This document shows positions 1 to 7,905 of a stretch of DNA of 64,000 nucleotides, piece after piece. The stretch is from assembly GCF_009674485.1 (NCBI RefSeq), contig NZ_WKJJ01000014.1:174806-238805 (forward strand). Direction: 5' to 3'. The notes under the pieces were generated by a model that was given only the letters and a program-made list of their open reading frames with translations, had not been told where the DNA came from and did no database searches. Both the position numbers and the translations under genes were made by a program. How positions within the stretch are numbered: the stretch's first letter is position 1; every line of letters starts with the position of its first letter. The stretch comes from Pseudoduganella rivuli. Lineage in GTDB: Bacteria > Pseudomonadota > Gammaproteobacteria > Burkholderiales > Burkholderiaceae_D.

Positions 1-1003
1 GCGCCAGGCAGGCGGAAATGACGCCGCTGATGGCCAGCCCCCGCGCCAGCGACGCCCGCACCAGGCCGTGCGCATCGCGCAACTGGCCCGCGCCGATCAG
101 GTGGCCGACCAGGATTTCCACCGCCAGCGCCACTGCCATGCTGCACATGATGACGACGCCGCCGATCTGCTGCACGTACGCCATCGTGGCCAGCGCCCGT
201 TCCCCCATGCTGCCAGCCACCGCCATGCTGGCCATGAACGACAGCCGCCACGCGATCATCTCAGCCGCCGCCGGGATGCCGATATGCAGCACGTCGGCCA
301 GCGGCCCGCGCCGTAGCCGCCACCAGTCGCCCCAGCGGGGCCGGATACCCAGGCCGCGCCGCCAGAACATCAAGTGCAGCGACAAGCCCAGCGCACGGCT
401 CAGCAACAGCGCCAGCGCATAGCCCGGCAATCCGAGCGCCGGCAGCGGCCCCCAGCCATACATCAGCGGAAACGCCAGCAGCAGGTGGGTGGCGTGCATG
501 GCGGCCAGCACCAGCAGCGAATCGCGCATGCGCAGGTGGGCCCGCATCACGCCCGCCATCGACGCGTTCCATGCATCGAACAGCAACGCGGGCGCCAGCA
601 CTTGCAGCATCGGCACGGCCAGCGGCAGCACCGCGTCCGGCGCATGCAGCGCGCGCAACAGCGCTGCCGCCCCGGCAAAGGCCAATCCGGCCGCCGCCGC
701 GCCCAGCCAGGTGCTGGCGCCCACCATGGCCAGCGCCACGCGGTCCGCCACGTCGCGCCGCCCGCCGCCCAGGTTTTGCGTGATGACCACGCCGATGCCC
801 GACCCGATAATGCGGAACAGCAGGAACAACGTCTGCGAAATCTGGATCGTGACGGCAAAGGCGGCGCCGGCGGTATCGGAAACCCGGGCCGCCATCGCCG
901 TGCCGGCCACGCCGATGGCGACCGCCAGCGACAATTCGATCAGCAGCGGCCAGGCCAGGGTGAAAACGTGGGGACGGGAGGAAATTGCGGAAATGGATGC
1001 CAT
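1..1003 (-). CDS. MATE family efflux transporter (partial, C-terminus outside window)
   Basis: The reading frame opens at ATG 1003 and runs off the left edge with about 334 codons and no stop. The product starts MASISAISSRPHVFTLAWP and shows repeated hydrophobic helices with the GSGIGVVITQNLGGG stretch after helix 2, as in MATE (NorM/DinF) cation-coupled multidrug exporters of about 450 residues. About the last quarter is missing. It would export cationic drugs or metabolites across the inner membrane. The gene lies downstream, on the same strand, of the NADH dehydrogenase, from which a strong hairpin terminator separates it. The family call is confident; the substrate is unknown. Confidence 0.85.
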   Translation of the reverse strand, partial: MASISAISSRPHVFTLAWPLLIELSLAVAIGVAGTAMAARVSDTAGAAFAVTIQISQTLFLLFRIIGSGIGVVITQNLGGGRRDVADRVALAMVGASTWLGAAAAGLAFAGAAALLRALHAPDAVLPLAVPMLQVLAPALLFDAWNASMAGVMRAHLRMRDSLLVLAAMHATHLLLAFPLMYGWGPLPALGLPGYALALLLSRALGLSLHLMFWRRGLGIRPRWGDWWRLRRGPLADVLHIGIPAAAEMIAWRLSFMASMAVAGSMGERALATMAYVQQIGGVVIMCSMAVALAVEILVGHLIGAGQLRDAHGLVRASLARGLAISGVISACLA

Positions 1004-1059
1004 AGCGCAATGATAGCGCTATTCATCCGCAATTAAAACCGGTTTGAATGCCAACTTTG

Positions 1060-1087
1060 AAAAAAGCTTGCCCAGGCAAGCTTTTTT
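1060..1087 (-). terminator. Intrinsic terminator after ndh (bidirectional shape)
   Basis: A perfect inverted repeat: AAAAAAGCTTGCC, a 2-nt loop, then GGCAAGCTTTTTT. It starts 13 bp past the ndh stop. On the minus strand the 13-bp stem ends in a T run, which is the form of a Rho-independent terminator; it would also work on the plus strand. It insulates ndh from the MATE gene. Confidence 0.85.
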
Positions 1088-1099
1088 GGGACGGCTCTA

Positions 1100-2377
1100 T
1101 CAGTGCAGTTTGACCGATGGCGTAATGCGCTTGCGCAGCCAGTCCACCAGCATGACCGCGGCGGCCCGGACGACGCCGTGCAGTGCCATCAGGTGTTTCT
1201 GGTACATCATGCCGTACAACAGGTTCGCGGTGGCGCCGCTGACCGGCATCTGGCGCCCGACCGAACCGCCCAGCAGCACGCCCACGGCGGCGACGGGACC
1301 AAGCGACACCAGCGACCCGTAATCGCGGTAGCGGAATTCCGGCAGCGGCGTGCCTTCCTTGCGCGCCAGTGCAGCCGCCAGGAATACCGCCTGCTGGTGC
1401 GCCACCTGCGCCCGTGGCGGCGCGGCGCCTTTTACAGGGCAGACGAAACTGGCGCAGTCGCCGATCGCAAACACGTTGGGGTCGTCCACCGAGCGCAGCG
1501 ACGCATTCACCATGATCTGGCGCATGCGGCCCAGCGACAGGCCGAACGTCTTGCTGATGGCGGGACCTTCGACGCCCGCCGCCCACAAGGTCAGCGTGGC
1601 GGGACGGGGCACGCCGTCGACGTGGATGGTGTCCGCTTCGACGCTGGTGACTGCCGCCCCCGTGCACACATCGATGCCGCGCGATTGCAGGTACTTCACG
1701 GCGCGCGCCGACATGTCAGGCGGCAGGTGCGGCAGGATGCGGTCGCCGCGCTCCAGGATGCTGATGCGCACGTCGCGCGCCGGATCCAGCGTATGCACCT
1801 TGTACTTGGCCAGCGCACGGGCGCTGTGCGCCAGTTCCGCCGCCAGTTCCACGCCGGTGGCGCCGCCGCCGACGATCATCACATTGACCTGTTCGCCGTC
1901 GCCCTGGCTGGCCCGCACGCAGGCGCCCAGGAAGCGGCGGTAAAAGCCTTTTGCGTCACCCACGTGGTCCAGCGTGCAGACATGGTCGGCAGCGCCCGGC
2001 ACGCCGTAGAAATTGGTGACGGCGCCCAGCGCCAGCACCAGCGTCGTGTATTCCAGCGTGCGCGCCGGCGGCGCAATGCCGTCGTCACGCATGCATGGCG
2101 CCAGTTCCAGCATGCGGCCGGCGCGGTCCACCGAGCGCATTTCCGCGTGGATGAACTGGAAGCCGTGTTCGGCGGCCTGCGCCGAGTATTCGATCTGGAA
2201 CACTTGCGGGTCGCGCTTGCCCGAGGCCACGGTATGCAGCAGCGGTTTCCAGAAGTGCGTTGGGGAACGATCGACCAGGATGATCTTCGCGCGGCCCTTG
2301 CGGCCCATGGTATCCCCTAACCGGGTTGCCAATTCGAGGCCGCCTGCGCCTCCGCCTACGATTACGATGGTTTGCAT
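1100..2377 (-). CDS. ndh: Type II NADH:quinone oxidoreductase (NDH-2)
   Basis: A 425-residue flavoprotein with two Rossmann nucleotide-binding motifs: VIVGGGAGGLELA at the N-terminus (FAD) and VMIVGGGATGVELAAEL near residue 165 (NADH). It has the GDCA motif (AIGDCASF, FAD contact) and a C-terminal amphipathic segment typical of the membrane-anchoring tail of NDH-2. It oxidises NADH and reduces quinone without proton pumping, on the cytoplasmic face of the inner membrane. It is transcribed divergently from the LysR regulator at 2508, which may control it. Length and motifs fit the family well. Confidence 0.93.
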   Translation of the reverse strand: MQTIVIVGGGAGGLELATRLGDTMGRKGRAKIILVDRSPTHFWKPLLHTVASGKRDPQVFQIEYSAQAAEHGFQFIHAEMRSVDRAGRMLELAPCMRDDGIAPPARTLEYTTLVLALGAVTNFYGVPGAADHVCTLDHVGDAKGFYRRFLGACVRASQGDGEQVNVMIVGGGATGVELAAELAHSARALAKYKVHTLDPARDVRISILERGDRILPHLPPDMSARAVKYLQSRGIDVCTGAAVTSVEADTIHVDGVPRPATLTLWAAGVEGPAISKTFGLSLGRMRQIMVNASLRSVDDPNVFAIGDCASFVCPVKGAAPPRAQVAHQQAVFLAAALARKEGTPLPEFRYRDYGSLVSLGPVAAVGVLLGGSVGRQMPVSGATANLLYGMMYQKHLMALHGVVRAAAVMLVDWLRKRITPSVKLH

Positions 2378-2476
2378 GATGTTTCCTCCGTCTTGGTTGC
2401 TGCGTATTACTTCCGCATCGCTTCCGCGTTGCGTCTGAGTGCTAATATAGTGGCCGCAAAAGGAAAAGAGAAATTA

Positions 2477-2498
2477 CTTATTTTCAGCGATTGATAAG
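2477..2498. promoter_or_regulatory. Candidate LysR-type operator
   Basis: An inverted repeat CTTAT-N12-ATAAG in the 130-bp divergent region between ndh and the LysR gene, 9 bp before the regulator's start codon. It resembles the T-N11-A dyads bound by LysR proteins. The half-sites are short, so this is tentative. The AAGG inside the right arm probably also serves as the regulator's ribosome binding site. Confidence 0.35.
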
Positions 2499-2507
2499 GT
2501 TTAGATT

Positions 2508-3470
2508 ATGTATCACGCAAGCTTCCGCCAGCTCGAAGCGCTGGTTCTCGTGGCCCGGCATGAAAGCGTTTCACGCGCCGCCGAAGAAATGCACGTGACG
2601 CAGCCGGCCATCTCCGCCCAGCTGCGCGCGCTGGAAGAACTGGCCGGCACCGCCTTGACGCGCAAGGTCGGGCGCAACATCCAGCTGACCGCCGCCGGCG
2701 AAGTGATGCGCAATTTCGCCGAACGCATCCTGCAACTGTGGGACCAGGCCGGCGACGAACTGGGCGAGCTGCAGGGCGTCAGTTCCGGCACCTTGCGCAT
2801 CGGCGCCGTGTTCACGGCGGAGCACTTGCTGCCGTCGATGCTGGTGAAGTTCACGCTGGAGCGTCCCAACGTCCGCATGAACCTGCGTGCGGGCAACCGC
2901 AGCGAGATTATCGGCCTGCTGTCACGCAAGGAAGTGGACCTGGCCATCATGGGCACGCCGCCGCGCGAACTGCGCATCAATGCAGCCCGCTTCGCGCACC
3001 ACCCGATGGCGTTTGTCTCCAGCCCGAAGCATCCGCTGATGAAAAAAAAGCGCGTGACACTGGACGATATCGTGAAGTCGAACCTGCTGGTGCGGGAGCG
3101 CGGATCGGGCACGCGCACGGCCGTGGAGCGGCTGTTCAAGGAACACGGCCACACCTTGCACATCAGTTCTGAAGTGTCGAGCAACGAGGCCATCAAGAGC
3201 ATGGTGGCGGCGGGGCTGGGCGTGGGTTTCGTGTCCGTGCACGCGTGCGCGCTGGAATTCAAGGCGGGGCTGATCGACATCCTGCCGATGAAGGAAAGCC
3301 CGCTGGAAGGCGACTGGCACGTGATGCACCTGGCCGACCAGCCGCTGCCCCGCATTGCCGCCGCCTTCCGCGATTTCATGGTCAATTCCGGCCAGGCGCT
3401 GATTGAAACCGAGCTGGAAGCGTATTACCAGAAATACCAGAGCCTGCACAAACGCGGCGTAAAAAACTGA
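2508..3470 (+). CDS. LysR family transcriptional regulator (CbbR-like)
   Basis: A 320-residue LysR regulator. The winged helix-turn-helix occupies about residues 6-65 (SRAAEEMHVTQPAISAQLRA), followed by a linker helix and a LysR substrate-binding domain (about 95-300; GTLRIGAVFTAEHLLP, then GLGVGFVSVHA). The effector domain resembles the CbbR/CysB branch. It is divergent from ndh, the usual geometry for a LysR regulator and its target, and may also autoregulate through the dyad before its start. The effector is not predictable. Confidence 0.9.
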   Translation: MYHASFRQLEALVLVARHESVSRAAEEMHVTQPAISAQLRALEELAGTALTRKVGRNIQLTAAGEVMRNFAERILQLWDQAGDELGELQGVSSGTLRIGAVFTAEHLLPSMLVKFTLERPNVRMNLRAGNRSEIIGLLSRKEVDLAIMGTPPRELRINAARFAHHPMAFVSSPKHPLMKKKRVTLDDIVKSNLLVRERGSGTRTAVERLFKEHGHTLHISSEVSSNEAIKSMVAAGLGVGFVSVHACALEFKAGLIDILPMKESPLEGDWHVMHLADQPLPRIAAAFRDFMVNSGQALIETELEAYYQKYQSLHKRGVKN

Positions 3471-3485
3471 ATTTTCGCCAAATCC

Positions 3486-3516
3486 GGCCTGACCATGTTG
3501 AAATTTTGGTCAGGCC
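3486..3516 (+). terminator. Hairpin after the LysR gene
   Basis: A perfect 10-bp stem (GGCCTGACCA / TGGTCAGGCC) with an 11-nt loop, starting 15 bp past the LysR stop. There is no T run, so it is either a weak terminator or an RNA stability element. Confidence 0.5.
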
Positions 3517-3585
3517 AATATAGAATCGTTTCACATTCCCCTTCCAGAACCTCGGCCATCTTCATGCGCCCTCGTTCATGAGGCA

Positions 3586-3634
3586 CGGGCCACGCGAGGT
3601 GGCCCGACCGCGGCCGGCTGACAACACGGCCGCG
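3586..3634 (+). promoter_or_regulatory. Two-hairpin leader of the PEP-CTERM gene
   Basis: Two consecutive perfect 8-bp stems: CGGGCCAC/GTGGCCCG (3586-3606) and CGCGGCCG/CGGCCGCG (3609-3634). They end 44 bp before the start codon of the PEP-CTERM gene. The 208-bp gap before that gene has no ORF, so a structured 5' leader is likely. I do not recognise a known riboswitch. Confidence 0.4.
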
Positions 3635-3678
3635 TTACCCATCCCTCACAAGCAGTTCCTGACCTACAAGGAGCAACA

Positions 3679-4290
3679 ATGAAAATACGGGAGACACTCG
3701 TCCGCACGGCCATCGCACGCACGGCCATTTTCAGCGCCCTCGCCGCCATGGCCGCCCCGGCCCAAGCCACGCCGCTGCCGCTGCAAAATGCCGTCATTAC
3801 CGCCACCTATAACGGCGACGGCGCCGCCATGCTGGGCCTGGACCAGGGCTTTGCCGCCGTGCCGGGGTCCAACACCACCGCCATTTACCCCAGCGGCGCG
3901 GGCGTGGAATTCTTCACGGCCGACGCCCTGTTCGGCTTCGACTTCAACGACGACGGTTCGCTGACCATCTACAACAATGCCCCCGTCCCCACCGGCAGCT
4001 ACAGCTTCCGCTTCGATTTCGGCGCGTCGCTGGCCGCGCCACTGACCAGCTTCACGCTGGCCGAGATGACCGGCGTGGCGGGCATGCCGCTGCTGTCGCT
4101 GCTCGATGGCGGCCGTGCGCTGGGACTGGACCTCAGCGCGTTGAGCTGGGAAGACGGCTACGGCACCATCACCGCCAATGCGGGCAACGCCGCAAGCCCC
4201 GGCGCCGGCGTGCCGGAACCGCGTACGGCCGCCCTGCTGCTGGGCGGCCTGGGCATGCTGATGCTGTCGCGCCGCCGCAAGACGCTGTAA
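3679..4290 (+). CDS. PEP-CTERM sorting domain protein
   Basis: A 203-residue secreted protein with an N-terminal signal peptide (cleavage near PAQA) and a C-terminal sorting signal: VPEP at 178-181, a short hydrophobic helix (LLLGGLGMLML) and a basic tail (SRRRKTL). Exosortases recognise this tripartite signal, cleave it and pass the protein to the envelope, often with exopolysaccharide. The 150-residue body is low-complexity and beta-rich and I do not recognise it. AAGGAG 7 nt upstream supports the start. No exosortase gene is in the window. It ends 28 bp before the pectinase gene, so the two may be co-transcribed. Confidence 0.9.
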   Translation: MKIRETLVRTAIARTAIFSALAAMAAPAQATPLPLQNAVITATYNGDGAAMLGLDQGFAAVPGSNTTAIYPSGAGVEFFTADALFGFDFNDDGSLTIYNNAPVPTGSYSFRFDFGASLAAPLTSFTLAEMTGVAGMPLLSLLDGGRALGLDLSALSWEDGYGTITANAGNAASPGAGVPEPRTAALLLGGLGMLMLSRRRKTL

Positions 4291-4318
4291 TCCGCGAACC
4301 CGACCACAGGAGTCGAAC

Positions 4319-7300
4319 ATGAAACACTGGAGTTTCAGGGCCGCGCTTTGCCTGCCCGCCATGCTGGCCGCCGGCCTTTGCACCACCGTGGTGCCATCCA
4401 CCACAGCCGCCGTGACTGACGCTGCACGCCAGGCCGCCCCCGCCGACGGCTGGGCAAGCCAGGCTGGCGGCACCACCGGCGGCGCCAATGCCGCCGCCGG
4501 TTTTATCTATACTGTCACCAACCGCGCGCAATTGCTGGCCGCATTGAACAATGGCGGCAGCAACGCGAAAATCATCAAGCTGGTGGGCGCCATCGACATG
4601 AGCGAAGGCGTGCCGTTTGCGAACACGGGCGACCAGGCCATCCGCGGCGCCATCCGCATGAAGAGCAACACCACCTTGATCGGCGACGGCGCCAGCGCCG
4701 GCATCGTCAATGGCCATATTATCGTCAGCAATGTCAGCCAGGTCATCATCCGCAACCTGAAGATCGTCAATGCGTGCGACGTGGGACCGGTCTGGGACCC
4801 GACCGATGGCGCCACGGGCAACTGGAATTCGGCCTATGACGGCATCGGTGTTTCGCAATCGGACCATGTGTGGATCGACCACAATACATTCACCGATACG
4901 CCGAACACGGACGATTTGCTGCCCATTGAGAATGGCAAGACCAGGCAATGCCATGACGGCGCGCTGGATGTCACCAATGCGTCGGATTACGTGACCGTGT
5001 CGTACAACGTCTTCGGCCAGCACCACAAGAACAACCTGATCGGCTCCAGCGATTCCGCCAGCGCCGACGAGGGCAAGCTGCGCGTGACCTTTGCCAATAA
5101 CGTGTTCCGCGACGTCACCAACCGTGCGCCGCGCGTGCGCTACGGCCAGGTGCACATGCTGAACAATTACTTCACCGGCAGCAAATCGCACGCCGTGTAT
5201 CCGCACGATTACAGCATCGGCCCCGGCTACAACGCGAAAGTACTCTCGCACGGCAACGTGTTCGAGATCGCGGGCGCGACGACGTGCGACCACGTGGTGA
5301 AAAACCCGGGCGGCACACCGACCGGTACATTCAAGGACACGGGGTCGCTGGTGAACGGCGCGGCGCTGTCCGGCTGCACGGTGTCCAGTGCCGTGACGTG
5401 GACGCCGCCGTATGCGTTCTCGCCGCGGCCCGTGGCGCTGGTGAAAGCCAATGCGCTGGCGCAGGCCGGTAGCGGCAAGCTCACCACCGCCATTACCGGC
5501 ACGGGCGACGTCAGCACGGATCCCGGGCTGACGCAGACTTGCCCTGCCACGGGCAATGGCCTGTATTTCTGCGACGATTTCCAGAACGGCTCCAGCGCCA
5601 ACTGGGACTTGCTGCCGGTGGCGGGACCAAACGGCACGTTCAGCGTGAAGGCCGAAACCATCGGTGGCGCCAACAAGGTGCTGCAATACACGGCCGCCAC
5701 CACGGGCGGCGTGCTGGCGTTGCTCAAACCCGAGGCGCTGGCCGCGATCCCGGGCGCCGACTATTATGTGGAAGCGCGCATCAAGCCGCTGACCAACAGC
5801 ACCACCGGCAACAAGCAGCTGTACCTGGTGGCGCGCTACAGCAATGCCAGCAACTGGTACGGGGCGGGCCTGAACGTGCAAAGCACGACGGCGTCGACCC
5901 AGGTGGAAATCGCCAAGATGGCGGCGGGTTCGCTGAGCCGCCCGAAGCAAGTGAAAAAGCCGATCCAGATGGATGCGCAGTTCTATACGGTGCGCTTTGA
6001 AATGATCGCCGGCACGCTGACCGTCTACCTCGATGGTGAATCGCTGGGCTCCGTCACCGATACGTCGTTCACGGCACGGGGGCTGGTGGGTCTATATACC
6101 GCCAATAAATCGTTCCAGATCGACGACGTGCGGATCGGCGATCCCCGTTTAAAACCATCGCAACTGGCACTGAATCCCGCCATAACCACGTATGCGGCCG
6201 AAGCCGGCGATGCGCCATTGCCGGTCGCCGTCACGGCGGTGAAGCCCGATGGTTCGGCCGACACCTTCATGGCCAGTTCCAGCAACCCGGCCGTGGCGGC
6301 CGTGGGCATCAATGGCACTACACTGACGGTGACGCCGGTGGGCGCAGGCACGGCGAATATCGTCGTCACCAGCGATGGCGATCCAACCCTGAAACGCAGC
6401 ATCGCCGCCACCATCAGCCCGCAATTCGTGCAGCCGACGCAGACCTATACGCTGACGGGGGCTTCGCCTGCCGTGGCGCAAGCCAATGTCAATGTCGACG
6501 CCAGCCTGAAGCTGACCTTCGACAACCCGCCCTCGTTCGGCTCGGGGGGCACCATCCGCATCTTCCGCAAAGTGGACGATGCGCTGGTGGACACCATCAA
6601 GCTGGCCGGCGAGACGGAGGAAATCGGCTATGCGGGCCAGGCGCTGGTGCGCAAGGTGAACACGACCCCGCTGTCCATCAACGGCAATACGTTGACGATC
6701 CGTCCGCACGCCAACAAGCTGGCCTACGGCGTCGAATACTACGTGGCGATATCGAATGGCGCCATCACGGGCGCCACACTGGGCGGCGTACCGTTTGTCG
6801 GCATCGGAAAACTGGGCGGCTGGTCCTTTGCCACGCGCGCAGCGCCACCCTTGGCGGACGGCGACATCGCCGTGGCGGCCGACGGCAGCGGCGACTTCGA
6901 TACCGTGCAGGGTGCCCTGAACTTCATCATGAAGGAAATGGACAAGGCGGCCCCGGTCACCGTGCGCGTGAAAAACGGCCAATACCAGGAATTGCTGTAC
7001 CTGCGCGGCAAGGATAACGTGACCATACTCGGCGAGAGCCGCAATGGCGTGGAAATCCGCTACACCAACCATGACACGCTGAACACGGGCAGCGGCGCAA
7101 GCCAGGCGGCGGGCACCAACGCCACGCCGGCCGGCGGCCGCGCCGTGCTGCTGGTGGAAGCGTCGGACATGCTGCGGCTGCAATCGCTGACGATCCGCAA
7201 CACGACCTTGCGCTCGCCGTCGATTTCCGCCCAGGCCGAGACGCTGTACTTCAACAACGACAGCGGCCGCCTGATCGCAACGGACGCGAATTTCTTCAGC

Positions 7301-7897
7301 GAGCAGGATACCTTGAACCTGAAGGGCTGGTCGTGGTTCTACCGCACGCTGGTGGCGGGCAACGTGGACTTCATCTGGGGTTCCAGCCGCGCCGCGCTGT
7401 TCGAGGAAAGCGAAATCCGCTCCGTGGGCGACACCACCAGCACCACCAGCGGCGGCTACGTGCTGCAGGCGCGCGTGGCCAATGCGGCGGACAAGGGTTA
7501 CGTCTTCCTCAACAGCACGCTGACGCACGGCCCCGGCCCGGGTCCGCTGCACGGCGACATCCCGAACGGCGCCACCTACCTGGCGCGCAGCGCCGGCAGC
7601 ACCAGCACGTGGGACAACATCGCGTTCATCAACTGCCGCATGGACAGCCACGTGGCGGCGGTGGGCTGGGCCGGGCTGGGTGTCAACGGACAGCCGGCGC
7701 CAAACCCGGTCACCGCGACGGCCGCCAGCGGCTGGCGTGAATATGGCACGACGGACCTGGCGGGCAACCCCGTCAACCTGGCCACGCGCGTCGGCGGCTA
7801 CCAGTTGAACGCCACCGACGTCGCCGCCAGCTTCGCCACCCGCGCACTGGTGTTCTCCGCCTACAACAGCAACGCTGGCTGGGACCCGCAACCGTAA
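4319..7897 (+). CDS. Bifunctional pectate lyase / pectin methylesterase
   Basis: A 1192-residue secreted multidomain enzyme. After the signal peptide comes a PL1-type pectate lyase (about 45-370) with VWIDHNTF, a HHKNNLIGSSDS stretch and RAPRVRYGQVHMLNNYF. Next are a concanavalin-like/LamG-type module (about 413-610), a bacterial Ig-like domain (610-702) and an SbsA-type Ig-like domain (706-843). A CE8 pectinesterase fills about 846-1192, with catalytic landmarks EQDTL (D997) and GNVDFIWG (D1017). It should remove methyl esters from pectin and cleave the resulting polygalacturonate. An AGGAG site precedes the start. Its stop lies 8 bp from the stop of the convergent RND gene. Confidence 0.92.
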   Translation: MKHWSFRAALCLPAMLAAGLCTTVVPSTTAAVTDAARQAAPADGWASQAGGTTGGANAAAGFIYTVTNRAQLLAALNNGGSNAKIIKLVGAIDMSEGVPFANTGDQAIRGAIRMKSNTTLIGDGASAGIVNGHIIVSNVSQVIIRNLKIVNACDVGPVWDPTDGATGNWNSAYDGIGVSQSDHVWIDHNTFTDTPNTDDLLPIENGKTRQCHDGALDVTNASDYVTVSYNVFGQHHKNNLIGSSDSASADEGKLRVTFANNVFRDVTNRAPRVRYGQVHMLNNYFTGSKSHAVYPHDYSIGPGYNAKVLSHGNVFEIAGATTCDHVVKNPGGTPTGTFKDTGSLVNGAALSGCTVSSAVTWTPPYAFSPRPVALVKANALAQAGSGKLTTAITGTGDVSTDPGLTQTCPATGNGLYFCDDFQNGSSANWDLLPVAGPNGTFSVKAETIGGANKVLQYTAATTGGVLALLKPEALAAIPGADYYVEARIKPLTNSTTGNKQLYLVARYSNASNWYGAGLNVQSTTASTQVEIAKMAAGSLSRPKQVKKPIQMDAQFYTVRFEMIAGTLTVYLDGESLGSVTDTSFTARGLVGLYTANKSFQIDDVRIGDPRLKPSQLALNPAITTYAAEAGDAPLPVAVTAVKPDGSADTFMASSSNPAVAAVGINGTTLTVTPVGAGTANIVVTSDGDPTLKRSIAATISPQFVQPTQTYTLTGASPAVAQANVNVDASLKLTFDNPPSFGSGGTIRIFRKVDDALVDTIKLAGETEEIGYAGQALVRKVNTTPLSINGNTLTIRPHANKLAYGVEYYVAISNGAITGATLGGVPFVGIGKLGGWSFATRAAPPLADGDIAVAADGSGDFDTVQGALNFIMKEMDKAAPVTVRVKNGQYQELLYLRGKDNVTILGESRNGVEIRYTNHDTLNTGSGASQAAGTNATPAGGRAVLLVEASDMLRLQSLTIRNTTLRSPSISAQAETLYFNNDSGRLIATDANFFSEQDTLNLKGWSWFYRTLVAGNVDFIWGSSRAALFEESEIRSVGDTTSTTSGGYVLQARVANAADKGYVFLNSTLTHGPGPGPLHGDIPNGATYLARSAGSTSTWDNIAFINCRMDSHVAAVGWAGLGVNGQPAPNPVTATAASGWREYGTTDLAGNPVNLATRVGGYQLNATDVAASFATRALVFSAYNSNAGWDPQP

Positions 7898-7905
7898 AAA
7901 CCGGG

